Source: Glycine soja
Lineage: Eukaryota > Streptophyta > Magnoliopsida > Fabales > Fabaceae
Assembly (NCBI RefSeq): GCF_004193775.1
Contig: NC_041016.1
Coordinates: forward strand, 37,101,334-37,165,333
Reading direction: 5' to 3'
Length of the DNA: 64,000 nucleotides
The notes under the pieces are model-generated. The model ran no database searches and was not told where the DNA came from. It saw nothing but the letters and a program-made list of their open reading frames with translations. The translations under genes and the position numbers were made by a program. Within the stretch, counting starts at the first letter, position 1, and each line of letters starts with the position of its first letter. This document shows positions 34,427 through 46,240 of this stretch, one piece after another.

Positions 34427-36140
34427 ATGGGTGAAGTAGAGGAGATACAAGAGAAGATGAAGGCCGACATGGAGGCCATTAAAGAGAAAATGGCCACAAT
34501 GATGGAGGCCATGATGAGCGTGAAGAAGATAATGGAAGCCAATGCGGTTGCAATTGCCGCAACCAGCGTTGTTGCTAAGGTGAACCTAATGTTCCCATCC
34601 GGCATCAACCAAATGAATCATCCAACCTCAGATATGGTAGGCAAAGATTTGGGAAGTACGGGCAGCCCCCATAATGTACCAATTCAAAACGAGCACACCT
34701 TCCCGTCATATGGCTTGCCTCTCAACTATACGCCACCCAATGTGGCGTACACTCCCAATAAGAATGTCAATAACTCCACTCCTATACCCATTGAAAGCCA
34801 GCAACCCCAAACTGATCATGCACATGTCTCTTAAACCGTGGAAGAGACCCATGAAATTCCCCATCACAATCTAGCCGACTTCGAGCCTTGGCTCGGATAT
34901 ACCACTGAAGGGCAAGCAGTTGGTGGTATACCCCTACAAAACCCTTTGGAGGGCCCTCAGTATCACCCACAACTGCACCTCTTGCATTCCACAGCGGTTA
35001 AAAACCCTCATGACTATGGCAGGAATGGGAAAGTTGGATCATCTAGAGGAAAGGCTCAGGGCCATTGAAGGAGGTGAAGATTATGCCTTTGCTAACCTAG
35101 AAGAGTTGTTCCTAATACCCAAACATGGTCATTCCCAAGTTCAAGGTGCCGGACTTTGGCAAGTACAAGGGGACTACTCGCTCCAAGAACCATCTAAATA
35201 TGTACTGTCGGAAGATGGGGTCATACGCAAAAGATGAGAAACTGCTGATACATTTTTCCTGAGAAAGTCTTACTAGGACAACTGTCGCCTGGTATACTAA
35301 CTTAGGAACCTTCTTGAGTCCATTCTTGGAAGGACCTAATGGTTGCCTTCATTAGGCAGTGTCAGTACAATTCTGATATGGCTCCGGATAGGATGCAACT
35401 ACAAAAAGTGTGCAAAAAGGGGGCACGAATCTTTCAAAGAATACGCCCAAAGATGGAGAGACTTGGCAACTCAAGTAGCACCCCCAAAAACAGAGAAAGA
35501 GATTATCACAATGATAGTAGACACGTGACCGGTGTTCTACTATGAAAAAATGGTGGGTTACACACCTTCAAGTTTTACAGATTTGGTCTTCGCCAGCAAA
35601 AAGATCGAAGTGGATCCGAAAAGAGGCAAATTTGATCATCCTACTAGGATGACTGAGAAAACTGGGGCAAATGAAGAGGGTGAGAAAGAGGGAGAAACCT
35701 ATGCTGTGACTACCATTCCTATACGGCCAACCCACCAACCCAACAATGTCATTACTCAGCCAATAACAAACCTCCTCCTTACCCACCACCCAGTTATCCA
35801 CAAAGGCCATCCCTAAATCAACCACAAAGCCTGTCTATCGCACTTCCAATGACGAACATCACCTTTAGCACAAACCAAGAGCACCAACCAAGAAATGAAT
35901 TTTGCAACGAGAAAACCTGTAGAATTCACTCCAGTTCCAGTGTCCTATGCTGACTTGCTCCCATATCTACTTGATAATTCAATGGTAGCCATAACCCCAA
36001 CCAAGGTTCATCAACCTTCATTTCTCCGAGAATACGACTCGAACGCAACGTGTGCTTGTCACGGAGAAGCCTCGGGGTGTCCCATTGAGCATTGTAGGGC
36101 TCTGAAGTGTAGGGTGCGAGGTCTAATTGATGCTGGCTGA
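34427..36140 (+). pseudogene. gag of element G, frameshifted
   Basis: Gag would form the virus-like particle in the cytoplasm. The first 135 codons (34427-34834) are open: a Lys/Glu-rich helix (EKMKADMEAIKEKMATMMEA) followed by an Asn/Pro-rich linker, ending at TAA. Further pieces in other frames carry HLEERLRAIEGGEDYAF, KEYAQRWRDLA (the retrotransposon gag core, PF03732 type), YYEKMVGYTPSSFTDL and AYHG-like zinc-knuckle remains near 36050. At least three frameshifts and several stops are present. The protein cannot be made as one chain. Confidence 0.82.
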
Positions 36141-36525
36141 AATTTGAGGAGAATCGTGTGTAAATCCTGACATTGACAAGAGATGCCACACATGGGGCAA
36201 TTTTGAAAGCTGTTGTTAGATGTCTCTAATGACTCACCAGGATTTTCAACTTTCACCGGAATTAGGTGCAAGCCATTGGTCTATTTGCTCAAGCGACCTG
36301 TGACCATTCAATCAGAGGTTACTCGTCTTGCACGTTGGCGGGGCTGCCGTAAAACAACAAATAAAGCTCAAAACAAATAAGTTTCAAAATAAAAAAAAAA
36401 AGGGAGTTCAAAAAGAAAAAAAAAGAGCATTTGATTGACTGTGTTTTCAAGACATTCATGTGACCTCATTATATCATTCCGGAAAGTTTGTCTTTTTAGA
36501 GAGAAGTGAGTTATCAAGAATAGGA

Positions 36526-37241
36526 TGTTGGACAAATGGCCTCAGTTATTTTAAGAAAGGGGGGTTGAATTAAGATGCAAAGACTATTCCCCAATTAAAC
36601 TTTCACTCTCTCTTTTCGGATTAAACAATGCACATAGGGACAACCCTTCCCTTGTGTTCAAGAATCCTCTACTACAAGAGACCCACGGTCTCTTAATCCC
36701 TTTTCAGAAATAAGAAGAAGAAATCTCTCTTAAAAGGGATAGATTGTACAATGAAGACCAATCAAAATTCATTATTGAATATGCAAGTGGTTGACCAAGG
36801 AATCTTTTTGAGAGGATAAGACATTTCAATTCAGAAAAACTCTTGATCTTTCGAGAGGATAAAACTGTTTGGGCAATGAAAACTCTCTTTAAAACATTTG
36901 AATGGCCGTTCATAAAAACATTTGAATAGATATGTCTCTTGGAAATTATTTTCTGAAAATCCCCTCTGGTAATCAATTACAAGACTTACGTAATCGATTA
37001 CAGGTTTTAAAAATTTGAATAAAAACATTTTTAACTACTAGTAATCGATTACCAGAGAGCAAATCTCAATTTGAAAGGATAGAATTCTTTGGTCAAACCT
37101 TTGTTTGTTTCAATTTGGAAACTTCTTCCTAAAGATTCTAAAGAGATCAAACTTGATCATATATCTTGATTTTCTTGGATAAAACTTGGAAGCACTTGAT
37201 CCTTTGGCATCATCAAAACATCAAAACATCTTGCTTCTACA
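36526..37241 (+). mobile_element. solo LTR of copia type, 716 bp, target duplication TAGGA
   Basis: Begins TGTTGGACAAATGGCC, ends CTTGCTTCTACA, and is bounded by TAGGA at 36521-36525 and 37242-37246. It belongs to the family of the I element LTR (58753) and the solo LTR at 61047. It includes TAATCGATTA palindromes near 36970-37060 and a hairpin AAGAGACC/GGTCTCTT (36676-36694). It post-dates assembly of element G's internal region. Confidence 0.93.
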
Positions 37242-37349
37242 TAGGAGTCATTTGACTTAATCCACCAACTGAAAGATCCTTCAATTATTTCTCGTCCTTG
37301 GAAAATTCTTTTTTGCAAGAATCAGCTGCTTCTTTCATTCTTCCTCACT

Positions 37350-37600
37350 ACGAGGTCGTGAAAACAAGACAACAATTGGTACCTCTAAGCCCTACACTGG
37401 GGCAACGAAAGGCACCATGAAAAAACTTCAAGCGAACCTAGGGGCAGATTAGAAGTTCTCACCCAATAGGTTCCCTCCTACAAGGTCATGACGAAAGGCA
37501 ACGATTGATACCTCAAAGCCTTACACTGGGGCAATGAGGGGCACCGTGCATGAGCCTCAAGTGAACATAGGGGCCGATCAAAAGTTCTCACCCATCGATG
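37350..37600 (+). repeat. two ~125-bp tandem repeats (element G)
   Basis: Two copies of a unit with ACAAGGTC, ATTGATACCTC/ATTGGTACCTC, TACACTGGGGCAA, AGGGGC and AAAGTTCTCACCCA or a close variant. Noncoding, downstream of gag in the interval where pol would lie. Confidence 0.7.
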
Positions 37601-38069
37601 TTTTTAACAAAAAAAAAGGGGGACAAACCCTAGGATTTCAATGGATTGATCAAACATCAAACGACTCCATTGCCGTCACTCCAAAATGGTCAAGTGACTA
37701 AATCGAACAGAACACACACTCTGAGGGAGTTCTCGGAGAGATTTGCAAAAAAAGATAGGATGAGGTTGCATGAATTATCACCTCTTTCAAAAGGACAGTC
37801 AATCTGTGTTTTCCAAAAAAATTAAATCAAAATCAAAATCACAAAATAGGGAAAGAATGTCATGAACATTGTACAACTTTCCATTACATTGCATTGTTTC
37901 AAATGAAGTCCGCATTTACCAAATTTCACGACAAAGGTTGCATGCATCTGCATCCCTAAAAATCATGTTAACTGCATAGATTTCCTACATCTAATGTCCA
38001 AATCATGTGGATTTGGGATGACTGGCCCTCTCGATGAGTCGATCTCTTGCTTTCTCATAAGGGTGGACC

Positions 38070-38830
38070 TTGGGTACTAGTTACCCTCACCGTTGAGAGG
38101 ACTACACGTCCTCGCCTTGAGAGGACTACGCGTCCTCACCATCAGAGGGCTGCACGCCCTCACCATCAGAGGACTACACGTCCTTGCCTTAAGAGGGCTA
38201 CATGCCCTCATCTTGGGTACTAGTTACCCTCACCGTTGAGAGGACTACACGTCCTCGCCTTGAGAGGACTACACGTCCTCACCATCAGAGGGCTGCACGC
38301 CCTCACCTCTAGAGGACTACATGTCCTCGCCTTGAGAGGGCTACACGCCCTCACCTTGGGTACTAGTTACCCTCACCGTTGAGAGGACTACACGTCCTCG
38401 CCTTGAGAGGACTACATGTCCTCACCATCAGAGGGCTGCACGCCCTCACCTCTAGAGGACTACATGTCCTCGCCTTGAGAGGGCTACACGCCCTCACCTT
38501 GGGTACTAGTTACCCTCACCGTTGAGAGGACTACACGTCCTCGCCTTAAGAGGACTACACGTCCTCACCATCAGAGGGTTGCACGCCCTCACCTCCAGAG
38601 GACTACATGTCCTCGCCTTGAGAGGGCTACACGTCCTCACCTTGGGTACTAGTTACCCTCACCGTCAGAGGGCTACACGCCCTCACCTTGAAAGGACTAC
38701 ACGTCCTCGCCAGCAGAGGGCTGCACGCCCTCACCTCCAGAGGACTACACCTCCTCGCCTTGAGAGGGCTGCACGCCCTCACCTTTAGAGGGCTACGTGT
38801 CCTCATTTTCAGTGTGCTCGACATCCACAC
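38070..38830 (+). repeat. ~143-bp higher-order array of ~24-bp hairpins (element G)
   Basis: The landmark TTGGGTACTAGTTACCC recurs near 38070, 38213, 38356, 38499 and 38642. Each unit has about six short hairpins in series: GGGTA/TACCC, GAGGAC/GTCCTC and GAGGGC/GCCCTC, each with a 4-5 base loop such as TACAC or TGCA. G-C and A-T pairs interchange between copies with pairing kept; a few copies have GAGGGC opposite GTCCTC (G-U). Reading frames here (RGLHVL repeats) are artefacts. The array occupies the place of pol. Confidence 0.9.
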
Positions 38831-38929
38831 CTTAAAAGAATTTAAGGTCCTCTGCCCTTAAATGCTTAACCGAGACTTGCACTTCCGGTTAAGGGGCCAG
38901 TAGTTTCCTTTTAACGGTTCCTGGGCCAC

Positions 38930-39630
38930 CCCCTGATATTGGAGGAGGGCCAACTGTGCGAGCACAACCAGAGAGGGAGGCTATCACACAGCTACTATGC
39001 ATACCGGGGCAAGATTTCACCCGTGCTGCTGCAAAGAGACGAGTGCGGATCATGCGCACCAACATGACCACTCTTACACAGATATAGATGACATTGCTAC
39101 TTAGCAACATTCTGCCCAGCGACCGCAATGCCAATCTCCCCCTGCAAAAGTATCAGTTGGTCTGTGTCGTCCCGACATGGGTAAGTATGCATATAGTTCA
39201 ACTGATTTCTGATACCATCTATTGTTTGCAGGGATCGCACCCAAGAGACACCCAGTGGACCCGGAAAAGTCCAACAGGGCCCTGGGGTTTCCAGCTCTGG
39301 TTACGGGCCTCTATCAGTCCTACAGGGTGCTCGTACCCCCCCGACAAGGTCACATCATCATAGGTAAGTATGCACATCGCTCAACTGATTTCTGATTTCA
39401 TCTATTGTTTACAGGGATCGCGCCTGCAAGACACCCAGTGGACCCGAAGAAGTCCAACAGGGTCTTGGAGTTGTCAAGCTCTAATTACGGGTCTCTGTCA
39501 GTTCTACGGAGTACCTGTCACCTCCAGCAAGGGCATCAGGCCCCCTACTAATCGAGCTTTCATCAAGAAGTACTGCGTCTCCAGGCAGGCGCAGGGCGAA
39601 ACACCACAGCAGCTTGGGGATGGTCGGTAG
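38930..39630 (+). pseudogene. ORF3 remnant of element G
   Basis: Homologous to codons about 130-300 of the B ORF3: phrases for LLCIPGQDF, RVRIMRTNMTTLTQI and PLDPDKSNRALGF are recognisable, with frameshifts and stops. The N-terminal half is missing. A ~183-bp tandem duplication (39181-39362 and 39363-39545) repeats the middle of the protein, each copy starting GTAAGTATGCA and containing TTGTTTGCAG or TTGTTTACAG. Confidence 0.75.
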
Positions 39631-39805
39631 CGGGCAATAGACGCACCGCCACCACCTTTAGAGTTCACCTCTGCTCATCCACAAAAAGGTTTGAGTATTG
39701 CCTACGACACATGGCCGACCAATAGGCAACCAAGTCCAAAGCCAAAGGTAAGCAAAGTACTAGGTCAGTGACCGACAAGTCATAAGGCGTCCAGCTAAAG
39801 ACGTT

Positions 39806-39836
39806 AAAGAAGCGCTACTAGGAGGCAACCTAGTAC
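39806..39836 (+). other. AAGAAGCGCT...GGAGGCAACC hairpin
   Basis: AAGAAGCGC is followed by TACTAGG and CCTAGTA, which pair around AGGCAA. A motif of this form (GCGCTT then GGGAGGCAACCC) is common in 3' regions of plant Athila-type elements. Role unknown. Confidence 0.45.
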
Positions 39837-39949
39837 CTTTTGAATCTATGCTTGTTATTTGATCACTTTTTATAGTAGGACGCACCTAGTTGCTCATGAT
39901 CCTGGGGATTTAAATAAAACAAGCGCAAGCTCGGAAGGTAGTCATACCT

Positions 39950-40340
39950 CACAAAATATATATATGTATGTTTAGGTAGGGAAAATACCTTAGATATGCA
40001 TGTATGTAAACAAAAAAATACTTCACAAAATATATATATGTATGTTTAGGTAGTGAAAATACCTTAGATATGCATGTATGTAAACAAAAAAATATTTCAC
40101 AAAATATATATATGTATGTTTAGGTAGAGAGATACCTTAGATGTGCGTGTATGTAAACAAAAAAATACTTCACAAAATATATATTTGTATGTTTAGGTAG
40201 AGAGATACCTTAGATGTGCATGTATGTAGCAAAAAAAAATACCTCACAAAACATATATATGTATGTTTAGGTGGCAAGATACCTTGGATATGCATGTATA
40301 TAGCAAAAATACCTCACAAAAATATGCACATGTTTAGGTA
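39950..40340 (+). repeat. ~80-bp AT-rich tandem repeat (element G)
   Basis: About five units of CAAAATATATATATGTATG, TTTAGGTAG, AAATACCTTAGAT, GCATGTATGTA and an A run. Related motifs occur at 7620-8160 in element B. Confidence 0.75.
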
Positions 40341-42189
40341 GCAAAATACCTCATGAAAAAAAAAAGAAAAAAAAAACAAACAAGAAAAAGAAATAAACAA
40401 ATGATAATGATAAAAAAAAAAGAAGGAGAAAAAAGAAAAAATAAGTTGTCAAGCTGAAAAACCAACATGCTTTTGAAAAGAGATGACTTCCAACTTTTCT
40501 TTGGAAAAATTCACTGATCATAACTAGTTTTTGAAAAAATGTGTATACACCTGAAGGGTGAATGCTGTGAAGATTTTCCCAGACGCCCAAAATGGACTCG
40601 AATGAATGCACAAATTGATAAAAGAACATATTTTGGAAACGTTGGGTTGACTAAAATAGAGGAAATGAATCCTGAGCCCTAGCATCACATGACCATAAAA
40701 ATTTGACACTTGAGTGTCTGCATAGGTGCATGCATAACCAGTTTTGCATAAAATTTCCAAATCATCATTTTTGCATTTGTGTCATGGAAATAATGTGGGG
40801 CATCCCTTTTTATCCTTGAACCAAACCAAACCCTGACATGTATCATGTCTAGCCATTCTACAAGCCTTGAGCCAAAATCCTGACTCACCATAAACCTTAC
40901 CCTCGGAAGCAAAAAAAAAAGAAGGAAAGGAAATTTCCAATCAAAGAGAAAGCAAAAAAGGAAGGAAAGGAAATTCCCAATCAAAGAGAAAGCAAAAAAA
41001 AGGAAGGAAAGGAAATTCCCAATCAAAGAGTGGGAGAAAAAGCAAAAAGGAAAGAAAGGAAATTCCCAATCAAAGAGTGGGATAAAGCAAAAAGAAAAGA
41101 AAGAAAATTCCCAACCAAAGAATGGGAGAAAGTAAAAAAAGAAGGAAAGAAAGTTCTTGATCAAAGAAACTAGAAGAAATGTGCAGAAAGGTCTTTTGAC
41201 CAGACAATATCTGAACAATACAGAATTGTCACCAAATGAACAAAAAGAAGGAAAGGAAACCACGACCTAAAATGGTCTTCTCCTTTTGATTACCAACCAA
41301 AATCCCGTGCGCTAGCGACTTTTTCGCCCCGCACTAAACAAAAACAGAAAAAGAAAAGGCCAACAAAAAAATCAAAAGCCAAAAACACACAAAAGCAGAA
41401 AAAAGAAAAAAAAAACCACCAAAAGAACCCATTCCCAAGGGAAGCCCTATTGATCCATGATCACGCATGTAATTTTTGATTTGATAGGAAATAATTTGCA
41501 AAGTCAAGTCATGACATATCTATGGTTCGGAATTAGGATGAAACACTTACCTGTGCGAGATTGATACGCTTTGAGTGATTTTCTTCTATTTTTGTCGAAC
41601 CCAGTGTTTCCTCTAAATGGTCATTTAGAAACGAAATGCTAACATCCAAAATCTCATTTATGGTTATGGGGGATCCCATCAGCAGACTCTCCTTCCCTGG
41701 TAGACGCATTCTTTGTCACTCAAAAAAGCATATGCTGCTCTAAACAGTTGGAATATTTGTCTCTTTGCTAAAGCATGTTTGCATTTTTTTAGTGGAGAAA
41801 ACACCGAGACTTTTTCAAGTATCACAAGTTATCCAGAACTACGTAGGTCTGAGTTCCTCATTGGAGGATACGTAGGAGCAAAAGCCTCGCTTTTGTCGAC
41901 CGCGCCGCTTTCTGTTACCATGACCCAAGAGCTGGTAGCCCGCGGAGACACCTTACGGTTATCCGCACCTCGTCATTCAGTGACCCCAAGTGTGATTGAT
42001 GAGCAGAGGCCAATGTGGTCATCTGTGCCTTTTCCAGAGATGTCAGCATTTTCCGATGGAGACTTTTCAAGTCTCACAAGTTATCCAGAACTACGTAGGT
42101 CTGAGTTCCTCATTGGAGGATACGTAGGAGCAAGAGCCTTGCTTTTGTCGGCCGCCCCATAATCTTTGTCATACTGACCCTGAGGTCAT
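40341..42189 (+). other. 3' UTR of element G, first part
   Basis: Noncoding, colinear with 1-1420 of A. It contains the purine-rich minisatellite (40905-41155) and two CTACGTA hairpin modules (41838 and 42090) instead of one. Between them (41910-42050) lie eroded hairpins of the same plan as the array, such as GCGGA/TCCGC at about 41941-41967. Confidence 0.75.
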
Positions 42190-42500
42190 GTGACATGCAC
42201 CCTTGTATCATCCAGAGGCGGCGGGCCCGATGACAAGCAGAGACCAAATTTGGTCATTCTGCACCCTTGTATCATCCAGAGGCGGCGGGCCCGATGATAC
42301 GCGGAGATACCTTACGGTTATCCGCACCCTTTTGTCATCCAGAGGCGGCGGGCCCAATGACAAGCAGAGACAAAATTTGGTCATTCTGCACCCTTGTATC
42401 ATCCAGAGGCGGCGGGCCCGATGATACGCGGAGATACCTTACGGTTATCCGCACCCTTTTGTCATCCAGAGGCGGCGGGCCCGATGATACGCAGAAATAC
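42190..42500 (+). repeat. 127-bp hairpin array, short version (element G)
   Basis: About 2.4 units of the same repeat as in element A, with the same paired stems TATCATC/GATGATA, TGTCATC/GATGACA, GCGGA/TCCGC and GCAGA/TCTGC. The first unit is a chimera (TATCATC with GATGACA) as at 2064-2107. Copy number is therefore variable: nine in A, five in B, about two and a half here. Confidence 0.9.
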
Positions 42501-42599
42501 CCGAGTGGTTATCCGTATAAACATTCTTTTGCTATCTGTAAGACAGAACGCTTGATAGCATGCAGAGACTGACATAGTCTTCTGCACCTTTTGTTCCTC

Positions 42600-43238
42600 C
42601 GGGAACAACAAGTCATTTACATGCGGAAATTTTATGGTCACCCGCGACTCTCAACCGAGAGGAGCGAAATTAGTGTCATACACTAATTTTCGTCCGGGGA
42701 CCTTTGCTTGATGACATGCGACCTTTCTTTGGTCCTTGTGAGGTGCTTGGCACCCATCATTAGGCGATTTGTGAAATTCCGGGAACGACAAGTCATGGTC
42801 ACCCGCGACTCTCAACCGAGAGGAGCGAAATTGGTGTCATACACTAATTTTCGTCCGGGGACCTTTGCTTGATGACATGCGACCTTTCTTTGGTCCTTGT
42901 GAGGTGCTTGGCACCCATCATTAGGCGATTTGTGAAATTCCAGGAACGACAAGTCATGGTCACCCGCGACTCTCGTCAACCGAGAGGAGCGAAATTAGTG
43001 TCATACCCTAATTTTCATCCGGGGACCTTTGCTTGATGACATGCGACCTTTCTTTGGTCCTTGTGAGGTGCTTGGCACCCATCATTAGGCAATTTGTGAA
43101 AATCCGGGAACAACAAGTCATTTGCATGTGGAGATTTTATGGTCACCCGCGACTCTCGTCAAATCGAGAGGAACGAAATTAGTGTATTATCTTTACTTTC
43201 CTTTTATCTCCAATAAAAGACAAGTAAAGAGGGGCAAC
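42600..43238 (+). repeat. tandem LTR 5' ends and polypurine tract (element G)
   Basis: Three repeats of hairpin plus first ~115 bp of the LTR (starting near 42610, 42790 and 42950), then a final one containing the PPT hairpin (43190-43230) and tract AAGTAAAGAGGGG (43222-43234) before the LTR. Confidence 0.8.
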
Positions 43239-44873
43239 TGTCATACCCTAATTTCGTCCGGGGACCTTTGCTTGATGACATGCGACCTTTCTTTGGTCCT
43301 TGTGAGGTGCTTGGCATCCATCATTAGGCAATTTGTGAAATTCCAGGACATGCCGAAAAACCAAAAAATATTGATGCACAATCCGTAAGTTTCCGTGACA
43401 CACCGGAAATCAAAGGGAAGCATCGTTGCATAATTAAGTGAGGTTCCGTAACATTCCATAAGTCAAAAAGGGGATGATTATGTAATCCGCAAGGTTCCGT
43501 AACATTACGGAAAGAAAACAAGTATCGTTACGAAATTCGTAAGTTTCCGTAACTTTACGAAAAAAGAATCACCAAAAAAAAGCAGAGGGGGGTGTACTTA
43601 GTAAAAATGGGGGTGCAAATAGCACCCAGGCCCACTTGGGCCCTCCAGAATATTCCTCCAGAAGGCTGTTGCTTCTGGAGGAAGCAACCTGGCTCGCCTG
43701 GGCGAGCTGGGCGGCAACCACCTCCCCTATTTTGCTATAAATAGGGGAGGAAGTGAAGAAGAAAAGGGTTCAGCCCCTTAGGCACTTCTCTCTCTTTCGA
43801 ATTTGCTTGGAAAAATGTTTTCCGTGAAGAAAATCTAAGCCGAGGCGTTTTCGAAACGTTTCCGTAACGTTTTCCGTGAGGAATTTCGCAAAGGTTTCAA
43901 CCGTTCTTCGACGTTCTTCATTCGTTCTTCGATCTTCAACGGGTAAGTACCTCGAACCAAGCTTTTCGATTCATTCTATGTACCCGTAGTGGTCCACATT
44001 GCGTTTCGTGCATTTTTATTCTCGTTTTGTTTACTTTTTATACCCCCTCTTTACGTGCTTAAGTCATTTTACTTAAGTCATTTCTCGCTTAATTTAAAAA
44101 TAAAATCAATTTCCACCGAACGTTTGAATTGTATTATCCGTTAACTTCGGTTAAAACGAATTCTGACCGTTCAGTCGTGCCGTAACCACGTTGGAAATCA
44201 AAAAAAGAGGTAAAAAATAAATATAAAAAAACATCTTTTAGTAAAATAAAGCGGAAAATCAATCGGACGTTTTCTCTTTGGGATTTCTCATTCTTAATCG
44301 AATTGAGTAATAACTAAAGTGAAGCTAAGGCTAAAATCAACTCGCCTAGTCAAGCTCGTCCACAAAAATAGGCTTTTGAAGTTTGTCATCTCAATTTCTC
44401 ACTAAGTAAAATGGATCATTTTTAAGGTCCAACGCCTTAAAATGATCGCCTCTTAAAGTAAAAAGAATCACTTGATAAGAAAGAACTACGTAGGTCTGAT
44501 TTTCTCATCCCAAATTGAGGAATACGTAGGAGCAAAGGGAAACACCCTTGTCGACCACAAAAAAGGAAAAATATAAAAAAGGTATAAAGGATATAAGGAC
44601 ATAAAAGGGAACGTAAAAAATCAAAGTCATGTTTGCACATTCAATTAAAGGCTTCCGTCCCTTGGGACGGACGTGTGGGGTGCTAATACCTTCCCCGTAC
44701 GTAAATACAACTCCCGAACCTTTCACTTAAAAAATTCATAGATCGCGTCTTTTCCGGTTTTTCCGACGTTTTCCTCAAATAAACGTTGGTGGCGACTCCG
44801 CGCATATTCCTTTCGTGGAACACGCATCCCGCGAGTCACGCGTCGCCCTCCCGCCGAAGGGTAGGTTGCGATA
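43239..44873 (+). mobile_element. 3' LTR of element G
   Basis: TGTCATACCC to GGTTGCGATA; the last CA is changed to TA. TATAAATA is at 43736-43743. It lacks one ~12-bp TTCTTCATCG unit in the leader relative to the 5' LTR but is otherwise almost identical. Target duplication GAAGG follows. Confidence 0.95.
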
Positions 44874-44878
44874 GAAGG

Positions 44879-45934
44879 CAAAGGAGAAGAGGATAGGGGA
44901 GGCACCATCCACTAGGGAATAAGCCAAGGAAGAAGGAGCTTCACCACCAAGAATTGCCTTGGATAAGAAGCTTGAAGAGGATGCTTTAATGGAGGAAAAG
45001 AAAGAGAGAAGGGGGGAGCACGAAATTGAAGGAATAAAAGAGGGAAAGAAGTGGAACTTTGAAGTGTATCTCATAAGACTTTCATTCATCAAAGTTACAA
45101 CAAGTGTTACACATGCTTCTATTTATAGACTAGGTAGCTTCCTTGAGAAGCTTTCTTAAGAAAACTTCCTTGAGAAGCTTTCTTAAGAAAACTTCCTTGA
45201 GAAGCTTCTTTGAGAAAACTTCCTTGAGAAGCTAGAGTTTAGCTACACACATCCATCTAAAAACTAAGCTCACCTCCTTGAGAAGCTTCCTTGAGAAGCT
45301 AGAGCTTAGCTACACACACCCATCTAAAAACTAAGCTCACCTCCTTGAGAAGCTTCCTTGAGAAGCTAGAGCTTAGCTAAACACCCCTATAATAGCTAAG
45401 CTCACCCCCGTGACAAAAAAACATGAAAATACAAAAAAAATCCTACTACAAAGACTACTCAAAATGCTCTGAAATACAAGGCTAAAACCCTATACTACTA
45501 GAATGGCCAAAATACAAGGCCCAAAAGAAGAAAACAACCTATTCTACTATTTACAAAGAAGAGTGGATCCAACCTTGGCCCATGGGCTCAAAAATCTACC
45601 CTAAGGTTCATGAGAACCCTAAGGCCTTCTTTATCAACTCTAGCCCAATCCTCTTGGAGCCTCTTGCTCATGGCTCTGGTAACTGGTCCTTTCCTAGGGA
45701 GGATTGCATCATTATCTCTTGGGATAAAATTATCTTGGTTAAGCCTCACTAATTCTCAAATGATAATGTTGATTGCTTGTGTTAGTTTGCCAAGGGATTG
45801 AGGATCAAGGCAAGTGATTTAGGGTCTATCACCTAAGGGATTAGGGATAGAATACATTAGTGAATTGGGATGAATGATATAACAACATAAAAGTATGAGG
45901 AATTGCAACAAATAGGGGGATTTAGAGTACAATC
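44879..45934 (-). mobile_element. LTR M, right part
   Basis: Continuation of the LTR-like insert split by G. Contains purine-rich coding-like text (44880-45060) and a tandem repeat of CTTCCTTGAGAAGCTT with AAGAAAA, plus an ~89-bp repeat (45220-45400). No gene recognised. Orientation is tentative. Confidence 0.5.
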
Positions 45935-45939
45935 TTATC

Positions 45940-46240
45940 ATTTCAACATTGTTGTTTATGTCTACAATTATTATCGTGTCAACAAATAACTTCTTATTTT
46001 TTCTTTTAATTTCTGTTATTAAATTTTCATCACATTAATCTCTCTAGAAAAATATATCTTTTATTTTCTGTTTTGATTAGTTATAGTTTTAGGTATTTTA
46101 AAATATAAAAACAAAAAAAATATCTTTATTTGAAAGATTTTAATTTGAATATTCATCCTTGCATTATTCCCTTGGGAGACACCTGAGCTTCGGTTCAGTA
46201 CTACAATTTGGATTTGGTTACACTTGGCCGACATAAATCC
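45940..46240 (+). mobile_element. LTR of element H, right part
   Basis: Resumes after TTATC with TTTCAACATTG and reaches CCCTTGGGAGACACC and TTACACTTGG, sequence typical of the 3' end of Athila-type LTRs. The exact end is not defined. Confidence 0.4.

Larger units (their letters stand above)
28868..44873 (+). mobile_element. element G: complete 16.0-kb non-autonomous Ogre-like retrotransposon
   Basis: Two LTRs of 1645 and 1635 bp in direct orientation enclose a primer-binding site, broken ORF1, broken gag, a hairpin array, an ORF3 remnant, the structured 3' UTR and a polypurine tract. GAAGG at 28863-28867 and 44874-44878 is the 5-bp target duplication. The LTRs differ at only about one or two percent of sites by eye, so insertion is recent. 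No protease, reverse transcriptase, RNase H or integrase is seen between gag and ORF3. It probably moved with enzymes from a B-like relative. Confidence 0.93.

Noticed and set aside
38522..38830. 'RGLHVL' repeat protein on the plus strand and its mirror on the minus strand
   Set aside because: The hairpin array reads through in several frames because stems are palindromic.
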